This document shows positions 25,246 through 33,459 of a DNA stretch of 64,000 bases, in pieces. Every line of letters begins with the position of its first letter. The first letter of the stretch is position 1. A program made the translations under genes and the position numbers. The stretch lies in assembly GCF_019774615.1 (NCBI RefSeq), contig NZ_CP081496.1, positions 4,154,001-4,218,000 on the forward strand, written 5' to 3'. Source of the stretch: Streptomyces sp. BHT-5-2 (GTDB lineage Bacteria; Actinomycetota; Actinomycetes; Streptomycetales; Streptomycetaceae). The notes beneath the pieces were generated by a model that worked only from the letters and a program-made list of their open reading frames with translations, was not told the origin of the DNA and made no database searches.

Positions 25246-27162
25246 ATGAGCCGTCTGAGGTGGGCCGTTCGGCGGTTGCTGTCCGTCGCGGAGGACCCCG
25301 AAGACGCGGCCGGAATCGTCGAGGCCGCCCCGCCGGTGCCGCTGCGCGAGATCTTCCGGCGCTTCTGGCCGTACACACGCGGCGGTCGGCGCTGGTTGGC
25401 GGTGATACTGGCCTTCGTCGTGCTGGGGCCGGTCGTCGACGCCGCCGAGGTCTGGCTGTTCAAAATCGTCATCGACGACATGCTGATCCCGCGCAATCTG
25501 CACCTGTTCCTGCCGATTGCGCTCGCCTACGTGGGCTTCACCTTCCTTGCCGGAATTCTCGCCTTCGCCGACGACGTGACCTCCACCTGGGTCAGCGAGC
25601 GCTTTCTGCTGGCCCTGCGCTCCGAGCTGTTCGGCCATGTCGAAGGGCTCTCCCTCGGATTCTTCGAGCGGCGGCGGCTCGGTGATCTGCTCTCCCGCGT
25701 GACCGGGGACGTCGACGCGGTGGAGACGTTTCTGCTCTCCGGGATCGTGAACGCAATCGCACAGGTGATGCGCCTGGGCGTCTTCCTCGGTGTGCTGTTC
25801 TTCCTCCGCTGGGACCTGACGGTCCTCGCCCTCGTCATCGCCCCGCCGTTCTGGTACGTCGCCCGGCGCTTCTCCCGGCGGGTGCAGGCCGCATCACGGG
25901 AACGGCGGCGCCGCAGCGGCTCGATCAGCGCGATCACCGAAGAGGCCCTGGGCAATATCGCCCTTGTGCAGGCGTACAACCGGCAGCGATGGGAGCGGGA
26001 CAGATTCGAGCGGGAGAACCTCGGCAGGTTCCGGGCCGCCATGACGTCCGCGCGGATCGGTGCCGTATACGCCACGATCGTCGACGTCATCGAGCTGGTC
26101 GGCGCGCTGCTGGTGATGGGCCTGGGCATCTGGGAGCTGGTGCGGGGCCGTCTCACCCTGGGCGGCCTGATGGTCTTCCTGACCCTGCTGAGCCGGCTCT
26201 ACGGCCCGATCCGCGGCATCTCCGGCCTCAGCAACACCTTCTACTCGGCGTCCGCGTCCGCAGAGCGGATCATCGAGCTGCTCGACCAACGGCCCCAGGT
26301 CGCCCAGGCCGCGGCGCCCCGGGCACTCGTCCGTGCCCGCGGTGCGATCGACTTCGAGGACGTCTCCTTCCGTTACCCGGGGAGCAGCACTCAACCGGCC
26401 CTCTCCGGGGTCTCGTTCCGTGTGGCGCCCGGCGAGACCCTGGCGCTGGTCGGAGCGAGCGGCGCCGGCAAGTCGACCGTCGCCAAGCTGCTGCTGCGCT
26501 TCTACGACCCGGAGCACGGCACCATCCGCCTGGACGGGCACGATCTTCGCGACCTGCGCCTGGACGACCTGCGGAACGCCGTCGCGATCCTGCTCCAGGA
26601 GACGCTGGTCTTCCACGGCACGGTCCGCGACAACATCGCCTACGGACGCCCGGGCGCGAGCGATGACGCCATCGTCGCGGCGGCCGTCGCCGCCGATGCA
26701 CACGAGTTCATCGGCCGGCTTCCGCAGGGCTACGACACGGTGGTGGGCCAGCGCGGCCGGCTGCTCTCCGGCGGGCAGCGGCAGCGCCTCGCCATCGCCC
26801 GCGCCATGATCCGCGACGCGCCCCTCCTCGTCCTCGACGAGCCGACCACCGGCCTCGACGCGGAATCCGGCCGGCACATCCTGCAACCCCTGCGTCTGCT
26901 GATGCGTGGGCGCACCACGATCGTGATCTCCCACAACCTCGTCACCGTCCGCGACGCCACCCGGATCGTGCTTCTCGAACACGGCCGCGTCACGGACCAG
27001 GGCACGCACGAGGAACTGCTCGGCCGCAGCCCGGTCTATGCCCGGCTCCACCGGCTGCACGGGGCGGACGACGTCACCTGCGGTCCGTCACCGCCCGAAA
27101 CCACCCGCCGACGCCTTCCGCGCACACCCACCCACCGCACACCGCCGGTGCACATCCGGTAG
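25246..27162 (+). CDS. ABC exporter, fused permease and ATPase (MsbA-like)
   Basis: The 638-residue protein is a half-transporter that should dimerise. The N-terminal six-helix ABC membrane domain spans about 45-330 (for example EVWLFKIVIDDMLIP and the GRLTLGGLMVFLTLL segment). The ATPase domain has Walker A GASGAGKST near residue 403, signature LSGGQRQRLAIARA, Walker B LLVLDEPTTGLD and the switch histidine in VISHNL. Substrate could be a lipid, drug or peptide. It stands alone, ahead of the sigma/anti-sigma pair. Confidence 0.93.
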   Translation: MSRLRWAVRRLLSVAEDPEDAAGIVEAAPPVPLREIFRRFWPYTRGGRRWLAVILAFVVLGPVVDAAEVWLFKIVIDDMLIPRNLHLFLPIALAYVGFTFLAGILAFADDVTSTWVSERFLLALRSELFGHVEGLSLGFFERRRLGDLLSRVTGDVDAVETFLLSGIVNAIAQVMRLGVFLGVLFFLRWDLTVLALVIAPPFWYVARRFSRRVQAASRERRRRSGSISAITEEALGNIALVQAYNRQRWERDRFERENLGRFRAAMTSARIGAVYATIVDVIELVGALLVMGLGIWELVRGRLTLGGLMVFLTLLSRLYGPIRGISGLSNTFYSASASAERIIELLDQRPQVAQAAAPRALVRARGAIDFEDVSFRYPGSSTQPALSGVSFRVAPGETLALVGASGAGKSTVAKLLLRFYDPEHGTIRLDGHDLRDLRLDDLRNAVAILLQETLVFHGTVRDNIAYGRPGASDDAIVAAAVAADAHEFIGRLPQGYDTVVGQRGRLLSGGQRQRLAIARAMIRDAPLLVLDEPTTGLDAESGRHILQPLRLLMRGRTTIVISHNLVTVRDATRIVLLEHGRVTDQGTHEELLGRSPVYARLHRLHGADDVTCGPSPPETTRRRLPRTPTHRTPPVHIR

Positions 27163-27191
27163 CGACGGTCGGGCTCGGTCAGAATGGAGGT

Positions 27192-27863
27192 GTGGTCTTC
27201 CGAAACCGCCAGGCAATCCCCTGGCCGGGGCGGACCGTACGTAGGAGTATGCAGAGTTTGCGGCTCCCGGTCGGACGCATCCCGGACGAGGCGCTGCTGG
27301 CCGGCCTGGCCACGGGCGACCCCGAGCTCGCCGTCACGTTCGTGCGCCGGTTCCAGCACACGGTCTTCGGCGTGGCACTCGCGGTCACCCGCGATCCGCA
27401 GCTCGCCGAGGACATCGCACAGCAGACGTTCGAGCGGGCCTGGCAGCACGCGCAGGTCTACGACTCGCGCCGCGGATCGGTGACGGCGTGGTTGACGACC
27501 ATCGCGCACAACCTCGCCATCGACGCCGTCCGGTCGCGGCGGCCGGAACCGGTGGCCCCCGAGGACCTCGACGCGCTCCTGGGCGCGGTGACGAGCACCC
27601 CCGAGCAGCAGGCGCTCGCGGACGAGGCGTCCTCCGCGCTGCGGGCCGCGGTGGCGCGACTGCCGGGTGAACAGGGCCGCGCCCTGGTGATGGCCGGGAT
27701 CTACGGAATGACGGCCCAGCAGGTCGCCGACTGGGAGCACATCCCACTGGGCACCGCCAAGACACGGATCAGAACCGCGATGGGAAAACTACGGACCGCA
27801 CTCACCTCACCCGGTTCCGCACCTCCGCACCCCACGTCTCCGGAGCGAGGCGGCCATGGATAA
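27192..27863 (+). CDS. ECF sigma factor (SigK/RpoE-like)
   Basis: The protein of about 205-223 residues has region 2 (VTFVRRFQHTVFGVALAVTR, then AEDIAQQTFERAWQHA and WLTTIAHNLAIDAVR) and region 4 (LPGEQGRALVMAGIYGMTAQQ, then LGTAKTRIRTAMGKLR). The start is ambiguous: GTG 27192 has GGAGG too close, and ATG 27249 follows TAGGAG by only two bases. Its end overlaps the anti-sigma gene by 8 bases, so the two are co-translated, the standard arrangement for stoichiometric control of an ECF factor. Confidence 0.9.
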   Translation: MVFRNRQAIPWPGRTVRRSMQSLRLPVGRIPDEALLAGLATGDPELAVTFVRRFQHTVFGVALAVTRDPQLAEDIAQQTFERAWQHAQVYDSRRGSVTAWLTTIAHNLAIDAVRSRRPEPVAPEDLDALLGAVTSTPEQQALADEASSALRAAVARLPGEQGRALVMAGIYGMTAQQVADWEHIPLGTAKTRIRTAMGKLRTALTSPGSAPPHPTSPERGGHG

Positions 27864-28605
27864 GGACCTGACCTGCGAACAGCTGCACGAGATCGGTGCC
27901 GAGCTGTCATTGGGCGTGCTCTCCGGACGGGCCCGGGCCGAGGCGACCGGCCATGTGGACCGCTGTGCCGACTGCCGGGAGTACATCGGGCAGCTCGCCC
28001 TCGTCGGCGACGGGCTGCTGGGTCTGCTGCCCGGTCGCGAGCCGCCGGCCGGTTTCGAGGCCCGGGTGGCACGACGGCTGACGCAGGCCCGGGCCACCAG
28101 CGACGGGCGCGAGGCCGCACGCGGATTCGGGTCCCGGCGGGCCGGCTTCCGCCGGAGCGTCCGGCTGCGGATCGCCTCCGCCGCCGCCGTGTTGGCGCTC
28201 GGGTTCGGGTTCGGCGGCTGGGCCCTCGGCTCGGCCATCGAAGAGGTGGTGGCCGGTCCCGCACGACCCGTTCAGACCGTGACCGGGTTGCTGCATGCGC
28301 CGCTCGTCGGGGCCGGGGCAGGACACGGCCGGCAGGTCGGGGAGATCTACGCCCACACCGGGGCGGAGGGCTGGGTGTTCATGTCCGTCGATCTTGCCGA
28401 TGGCGGGATTCCGTACAGCGGCAAGGTCACCTGCCTACTGGAGCGTACGGACGGCACGACCGTCCGCCTCGGCACCTTCACCGTGCGCGACGGGGACGGC
28501 TACTGGGGCGGTCCGGCCACCGTGAACCCGTCGACGTTCTCCGGTGTCCGGCTCGCCTCGGCCGACGGCAGCGTGCTCGCCACCGCGCACTTCCAGGCAC
28601 GGTGA
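27856..28605 (+). CDS. Zinc-type anti-sigma factor
   Basis: The 249-residue protein carries the zinc anti-sigma motif H-x3-C-x2-C (HVDRCADC, about residues 33-40) in its cytoplasmic N-terminal domain, one membrane segment at about 108-128 (LRIASAAAVLALGFGFGGWA), and an extracytoplasmic beta-rich domain. It should hold the upstream ECF sigma factor inactive until an envelope or redox signal releases it. The start overlaps the sigma stop by 8 bases. Confidence 0.92.
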   Translation: MDKDLTCEQLHEIGAELSLGVLSGRARAEATGHVDRCADCREYIGQLALVGDGLLGLLPGREPPAGFEARVARRLTQARATSDGREAARGFGSRRAGFRRSVRLRIASAAAVLALGFGFGGWALGSAIEEVVAGPARPVQTVTGLLHAPLVGAGAGHGRQVGEIYAHTGAEGWVFMSVDLADGGIPYSGKVTCLLERTDGTTVRLGTFTVRDGDGYWGGPATVNPSTFSGVRLASADGSVLATAHFQAR

Positions 28606-28665
28606 TCACCACCCGCGGGGCATGGGACGCCATGACCCGCGAGCCGTGCGGTGCCATCGGGCGGG

Positions 28666-29100
28666 TCAGCCTCCCAGGAGCAGCCGCTCCAGCGCCGCCC
28701 GGGCCTGCGCGTCGGACTCCGCGCGGGCGGCGATCGCCCCGGCCAGTTCCCGGACCCACTCGTCCAGGGGCACCGGGCGCCGGGAGAGGATCACGCCCCG
28801 CACCTCCTTGCAGATCTCTCCGCTCGGGCGGCCGCCGGAGAGGTTGAGCAGCAGGCGCTGCTCGCCGAGGGAGACGTCCAACCGGTCCACCCTGCCTTCC
28901 CGGCCGGCCAGCCGGTCTGCCATGGTGCGCCTGCGCTCGACCGCCACCGAACCCGGCGGCAGCGCGTCCGCCAGTGTCACGGTGAGCACCTGGGCGTAGA
29001 CCTCCAGATCGGCGGCGTCCCGACGCAGGGCGGCGGCGAGCCGCTCGACGGAGGCGGGGCCGTCGCCGGACGCGGGCAGTGCGGGATCGTGGGAGGTCAT
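28666..29100 (-). CDS. Hypothetical protein, downstream of YbjQ-like genes
   Basis: The 144-residue protein is predicted soluble, with helices at both ends and a central strand region (GREGRVDRLDVSLGEQRLLLNLSGGRPSG) that includes one cysteine. No catalytic motif is visible. It has normal streptomycete codon bias and is the third gene of a minus-strand run with the two double YbjQ-like genes. The pattern resembles small actinobacterial proteins of unknown function found beside those genes. AAAGG lies upstream of ATG 29100. Confidence 0.7.
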   Translation of the reverse strand: MTSHDPALPASGDGPASVERLAAALRRDAADLEVYAQVLTVTLADALPPGSVAVERRRTMADRLAGREGRVDRLDVSLGEQRLLLNLSGGRPSGEICKEVRGVILSRRPVPLDEWVRELAGAIAARAESDAQARAALERLLLGG

Positions 29101-29158
29101 GTGCGCGGTGGCCTTTCGTCTCGGTCTCGGGGACAGCGGGGTCGGCAGGGCGGGGCGC

Positions 29159-29992
29159 TCAGCCGTCCAGGCTCAGCACCATCGTCGGACGCTCGATGAC
29201 ATGATCGTCGCGCAGCGGCCGCACGGCGGTGCCGACGGCGAAGAACTCCGTGGTGTGACCGCCCCAGCGGTGGTTGTGCGAGTTGAGCTGGACGCCGACG
29301 ATGCCCTCCGCGTGCAGCTCCTCCGCCTCCCGTTGCATCCGCTCCATCGCCAACTCCCGCGCGTCGTAGAGGGCCTGCGTGAACGGTTCGATCTCCACGT
29401 TCTTGCCGATGTTGGAGAACACCGAGCCGATCTTCTGGTGGGCGATGTGGTAGACGCAGGTGCCCATCACCATGCCCAGTGGGGCGTATCCGGCGCGGAC
29501 CAGGGTCCAGAAGTCCTGTCCGCTCAGGTCGGAGGTGAAGGGTTGGCCCTTGATGTTGCGCCAGCTGCCGTTGCCGCCGGGCGCGGGCGCATCGGCCTTG
29601 ACGGCGGTGCCGATGGCGATGAACTCGGCGATGTCGTTGCCGAACTCCCGCGCCTCGACCGAGAGCCGCACTCCCACGATGCCGTCGGCGCCGAGCTGCG
29701 CCGCCTCGGCCTCCATCCGCGTCATGGCCAACTCCCGGGCGTGGTACATGGCCTGGCTCAACGTCGTGAGCTCTTGGTTCTTCCCCCAGCGGCCCAGCTG
29801 GATGCCCACGTGGTAGATGGAGCTGCCCAGCACCAGGCCGAGCGGACGGAACCCCGCCTCGCGCACGAGCAGGAACTCGTTGACCGACAGGTCACTGGTG
29901 AAGATCGACCCCGGCCTGCCCGGCTGGAGTTCGGCCAGCCGCCGCATCGCATCGGCCGGGACGCCCTGGGCGGTCGGATCGGTGGCGGTCAT
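29159..29992 (-). CDS. Double YbjQ-like (heavy-metal-binding/UPF0145) protein
   Basis: The 277-residue protein contains two YbjQ-like modules. Each has a FTSDLSxxEF or FTSDLSGQDF opening, a GYAPLGMVMGTCVYH-type strand pair, and an AMYHARELAMTRMEAEAAQLGAD-type helix followed by DGIVGVRLS. Single YbjQ proteins are about 105 residues and form pentamers; a double fusion is unusual elsewhere. Function is unclear, with a heavy-metal role assigned only by family name. GAGGGG precedes ATG 29992. The neighbouring upstream gene is a divergent paralogue. Confidence 0.8.
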   Translation of the reverse strand: MTATDPTAQGVPADAMRRLAELQPGRPGSIFTSDLSVNEFLLVREAGFRPLGLVLGSSIYHVGIQLGRWGKNQELTTLSQAMYHARELAMTRMEAEAAQLGADGIVGVRLSVEAREFGNDIAEFIAIGTAVKADAPAPGGNGSWRNIKGQPFTSDLSGQDFWTLVRAGYAPLGMVMGTCVYHIAHQKIGSVFSNIGKNVEIEPFTQALYDARELAMERMQREAEELHAEGIVGVQLNSHNHRWGGHTTEFFAVGTAVRPLRDDHVIERPTMVLSLDG

Positions 29993-30050
29993 GAGCGGTT
30001 CCCCTCGTGAAAGTGCCTGGTGATGACGGGTGGACGGTGATGGGGCGCGG

Positions 30051-30989
30051 TCACACCGGGCGCGCACGGCGTCGCTGCGGATCCAGCGACATCATGGTCA
30101 GCGTGCGCGGCGGCGCCTGACGGACCGTGAATCCGGCCACGGCCGTGCCGATCAGCGTCGCCTCGGCGACATGATCCTTCTGGTCGGAGTCGTTGTTGCG
30201 CCTGCGCGCCCTGGTGCAGGCCTCCTGCCATATCCGTAGTCGGCTGTCGCCCAGCACCACGCCGTCCGCACCGGTGGACCACGCCTGCTCACCGATTCGT
30301 GCGCGTGCGTCATGGCGGGTCGCCGCGACCAGCTGGCTCCAGCCGGTGACCTCCTGATTGCCGGCCGCGAACCACTTCTGCCGACGCGTCGTCCAGTCGT
30401 CGTGGCGGGTGCCGATGGCGAGACCCACCAGGAGTTCGACCGGCACCCAGCCCGCGGCGATCAGCTTGGCGAACCCCTGGCCGTCCAGGTGCGTGGTGAA
30501 GGGGCGCTGCGGGCGCGCCTGCCCCTGTGCCCGGACGGCGGTGCCTATCACCTGGAATTCGAAACAGTGCGGAGCGGACGGGAACGGCGCCATGGTGAGG
30601 TCGGCGGCCACCACGCCGTCGCCGCCGAGTGCGGTGCACTCCGCCGTCATCCGCGCGAGTGCCGCGTGCCGTGCCGCCAGCAGCACGTCGACCAGCGCCT
30701 TGGAGGCCGCGCCCTGGCCCGAGACGGCGACCGGCGCGGGCTCGTGGTTGCTCCCGGACCAGGTGGCGTGCCGGTAGCCGCAGTCGTAGTAGCGCCAGCG
30801 GGTCCCTCCGCCCGCCACGTGGTAGACGGCCGAGCCCAGCACCTGCCCGACCGGCTCGAAGCCGACGGATCTGATCGCGGCGAACTCGCCCGTCGACAGC
30901 GCCGAGGTCCAGGTGCCGCTTCGCCGTGCCTCGGCCGTGCGGGCCGCCGCCACCGGTGGCAGTCCGTCCCCGAGCCACTCCCCGCTCAT
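30051..30989 (-). CDS. Second double YbjQ-like protein, divergent
   Basis: The 312-residue protein repeats the organisation of its downstream neighbour: a WTSALSTGEFAAIRSVGFEP opening, GQVLGSAVYHVAGG, an ARHAALARMTAECTALGGDG helix, then a second module from FTTHLDGQGFAKLIAAGW. Identity between the two proteins is low, so duplication is old. An insertion with Trp/Tyr/Cys (RYYDCGYRHATW) lies in the first module. GGAG sits 8 bases before ATG 30989; ATG 30998 is an alternative. Confidence 0.75.
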   Translation of the reverse strand: MSGEWLGDGLPPVAAARTAEARRSGTWTSALSTGEFAAIRSVGFEPVGQVLGSAVYHVAGGGTRWRYYDCGYRHATWSGSNHEPAPVAVSGQGAASKALVDVLLAARHAALARMTAECTALGGDGVVAADLTMAPFPSAPHCFEFQVIGTAVRAQGQARPQRPFTTHLDGQGFAKLIAAGWVPVELLVGLAIGTRHDDWTTRRQKWFAAGNQEVTGWSQLVAATRHDARARIGEQAWSTGADGVVLGDSRLRIWQEACTRARRRNNDSDQKDHVAEATLIGTAVAGFTVRQAPPRTLTMMSLDPQRRRARPV

Positions 30990-31118
30990 GGACACCACTC
31001 CGTTTCCCCCTGGCAGTTTCCCTTGGCATGAGCCCTCGATCCCCCTGGCCCGAGCCCTCGAAAACCGAGTCTAGGGCGCGGGTCCGACAGTGCGGGTCGA
31101 GGGGACGGCAAGACCCGG

Positions 31119-31361
31119 TCACCGGTCGACGTACTTCCGCAGGACGGCCTGGTAGTCGGCCAATTCCGGCTCGGTGTGGAGCTCGCCGGTCCCCCTCTTG
31201 AGGCAGACCAGGCCCAGGCAGTCGGGCTTCCCGCTGCCGAGCAGCTGCTCGCTGCCGACCTTCCTGCCCGCCCTGGCCTCGCGCAGGAACAGCGTCTGCC
31301 GTCTGCGCCGTTCCGGCCGCGGGGCCTCCACGGGCGCCCCACCGGACCGGCGCCTGGTCAC
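31119..31361 (-). CDS. Small basic hypothetical protein
   Basis: The 80-residue product starts at a GTG that overlaps the stop of the preceding small membrane protein gene (GTGA). The N-terminal half is very basic (RRRSGG, ERRRRQ), and the C-terminal half holds two cysteines (PDCLGLVCLKRGTGE) and an acidic helix. I recognise no domain. The coupling and sensible C-terminal composition support a real gene. Confidence 0.45.
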   Translation of the reverse strand: MTRRRSGGAPVEAPRPERRRRQTLFLREARAGRKVGSEQLLGSGKPDCLGLVCLKRGTGELHTEPELADYQAVLRKYVDR

Positions 31362-31498
31362 ACGAGGTATCCGAGGTAGCGGACCGGGGCGGCCGCCACC
31401 ACGGCGAACAGGGCACCCACCAGCGGGTTTCCGCCGTTGAAGGCGATCATCGAAAAGACCACCGCGATGCCGATGAACACGACCGTCAGCCTGGCCAT
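31358..31498 (-). CDS. Small membrane protein
   Basis: The 46-residue product is nearly all membrane-spanning: MARLTVVFIGIAVVFSMIAF, a short NGGNPLVG turn, and ALFAVVAAAPVRYLG. ATG 31498 follows an AAGG site at about 9 bases; a longer in-frame extension exists upstream but looks non-coding. It is translationally coupled to the 80-residue ORF. Function is unknown. Confidence 0.5.
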   Translation of the reverse strand: MARLTVVFIGIAVVFSMIAFNGGNPLVGALFAVVAAAPVRYLGYLV

Positions 31499-31907
31499 GA
31501 ACCACGCCTTGTCCCGGGAACGACGACGAGCCCGACTCAGCAGCGGCGGGCGACCCCACCTTCCCGTTCCTGCGTCAAGGGCGTGATAGTTGCCCCTTGC
31601 CCTCGCCACGTCGGAAGGCCGGGTTCCGCCGTCCGCCAGCTCCGAAATGGCGCCCCGGACGACGTGGCCGGCGCCCAGGCCGAAAAGCACCGAAGCAGCA
31701 CCACAGCACCGCCGCCATCAAGCGGATGCGATCACTGACTTGCGGGGGATTTTGGCGATTTGATTGTCCGTCAAGTCCCGCTGCATTTTGCACAACTCTT
31801 CCCTTCTGTTCACGCAACTTGACTTCAACAACCATCGGGGCTGTGCCTTACTGAGGGATGCGCTACGCGCGTTGCACGATTCCCCCCACTACGTCAGGAG
31901 AGTCCCG
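31499..31907. other. Intergenic region with AT-richer promoter zone
   Basis: No convincing gene. The segment 31720-31850 is markedly AT-richer than its surroundings and contains TTGACT at 31819-31824, a plausible -35 element for the secreted phospholipase D-like gene. The -10 hexamer is not clear. Confidence 0.35.
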
Positions 31908-32909
31908 GTGAGCCCTACCCGCCGCCTCATACCCGCTCTGACCGCAAGCGCCTTGGTCGCGGTGGGCGCGCTGATGCCCGCCACCGCCTCCGCGCACACC
32001 GCAAGCCCCTTCTCCCTGGTGATCCTGCCCGATCAGAAGGAGGGCGCCATCTACGACTTCGTCAACTCGGCGAAGAAATCGGTGGACGTGACCATCTACG
32101 AGTTGCGCGACACCACACTCGTCAATGATCTGGTCAAGAAACAAAAGGCGGGCGTGAAGGTCCGGGTGGTCTTCGACGCCCAGCACGAGTCCATCGACGG
32201 CGCCGCCTACAAGGCGCTCTCCAAGGCCGGCGCCGGGGTGACGTACTCGTCCTCGGCGTTCACCTACACCCACCAGAAGACGATCACCGTCGACGGCGCC
32301 AAGTCGTACGTGAGCACCGGAAACTTCGACACGAAGTACTACGCGACCTCGCGTGACTACGGCGTCTTCGACTCCGACAAGGCCGATGTCGCGGCGATCG
32401 AGAAGGTCTTCGCAGCGGACTTCGCGAAGACCTCGATCACCCCGTCCGACGGCACCGACCTGGTATGGTCGCCCACCGACTCGCAAAGCCACCTGCTGAG
32501 CCTGATCAAGGGGGCAAAGCACTCCCTCGATATTCAGCAGGAGGAGTTCGGCGACACCACTTTGGTGAATGCCATCGTCGCGGCCGCGAAACGCGGCGTC
32601 GCCGTACGTGTCGTCGCGGAGAACCAGTCGTCCAAGTACAGCAAGCAGCTGGGGAAAGTCACGGCTGCGGGCGGCAAGGTAGCCACCTACACGAGCTCCA
32701 CGGGCTACTACATCCACGCCAAAGCGATCGTCGCCGACCGTGGAACGTCCTCCGCCAAGGTGTTCGCCGGATCCGAGAACTTCTCCAGCAACTCCCTCAA
32801 CCACAACCGCGAACTCGGCCTGATTGTGAGCGACTCCGCAATCGTCAACGGCATCGAGAAGGCGTTCAGCGCGGACTTCCGGAAGGGTTCCGGAACCGCC
32901 CGACAGTAG
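31908..32909 (+). CDS. Secreted phospholipase D-like protein
   Basis: The 333-residue protein has a Sec signal (SPTRRLIPALTASALVAVGA, cleavage near ATASA at about 30) and two phospholipase D halves. Each half keeps the HxKx4D core: HQKTITVD in the first and HAKAIVAD in the second, each followed by a (S/G)-x-N-F element (STGNFDTKYY, SENFSSNS). It is therefore a complete two-HKD phosphodiesterase, likely acting on phospholipids or nucleic acid outside the cell. GTG 31908 follows AGGAGAG. A long structured region follows the stop. Confidence 0.9.
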   Translation: MSPTRRLIPALTASALVAVGALMPATASAHTASPFSLVILPDQKEGAIYDFVNSAKKSVDVTIYELRDTTLVNDLVKKQKAGVKVRVVFDAQHESIDGAAYKALSKAGAGVTYSSSAFTYTHQKTITVDGAKSYVSTGNFDTKYYATSRDYGVFDSDKADVAAIEKVFAADFAKTSITPSDGTDLVWSPTDSQSHLLSLIKGAKHSLDIQQEEFGDTTLVNAIVAAAKRGVAVRVVAENQSSKYSKQLGKVTAAGGKVATYTSSTGYYIHAKAIVADRGTSSAKVFAGSENFSSNSLNHNRELGLIVSDSAIVNGIEKAFSADFRKGSGTARQ

Positions 32910-33459
32910 CCTTACCGCAGCGGGGTGGTGCGGTCGTTTCGGCGGACATTTCGGCGGACATTCCGCGTACGACGGCCTCCGGCACGCCGTACGTCGCGGA
33001 TGTCCGCACGACCGGCCGCACCACCCCGCGGGCACCGCCCGGGGTGAGAGACCACGAGAACGGCCGCGCCCGAGGGCCGCGGCGAGAATCCGGTGAGAAC
33101 GGGCCGCGGCAGGGGGATGCCGCCGCCCGGCGCCGGGCGCCACCGCACCGGCGTACCCAGCGGCCCAGGGAAAGCCTTTGCCGTAGCCAGGTATCTCTTT
33201 GACGAACGGTTCACTACTTTGCAAGAGAGCCACCACTCACCGGGGTGGCGTCATTGAGTGCACGTGCGCAACTCATCACCGGTAATTCGCCGCACTTCTG
33301 ACGGTACGTCACACCATCTCGCCCTCGCGCAGCAGTACCCGCTCGACATGTCATGCCCTCGACATGTCTCGCCGTGCTGCGCGCCGGACGCGAGCGACGT
33401 GGGCGTTTCCGGAACGGGAGTGCCGGCTGCCGGACTCTTCCCCCACGGAGGTCATTCCC
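32910..33459. other. Intergenic region with nested hairpin and protease promoter zone
   Basis: The first 120 bases form a nested inverted repeat (listed separately). The rest, up to the TTG start of the sedolisin gene, has no convincing gene; frames that cross are continuous with neighbours by chance. The AT-richer segment 33180-33320 probably holds the protease promoter. Confidence 0.4.
32919..33029 (+). terminator. Large nested inverted repeat after the PLD gene
   Basis: GCGGGGTGGTGCGG (32919-32932) pairs with CCGCACCACCCCGC (33016-33029). Inside, GCGGACATTCCGCGTACG pairs imperfectly with CGTACGTCGCGGATGTCCGC, and TTCGGCGGACAT is repeated in tandem. It starts 10 bases after the PLD stop. 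It could end transcription or stabilise the 3-prime end of the mRNA; there is no T-run. Confidence 0.6.
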
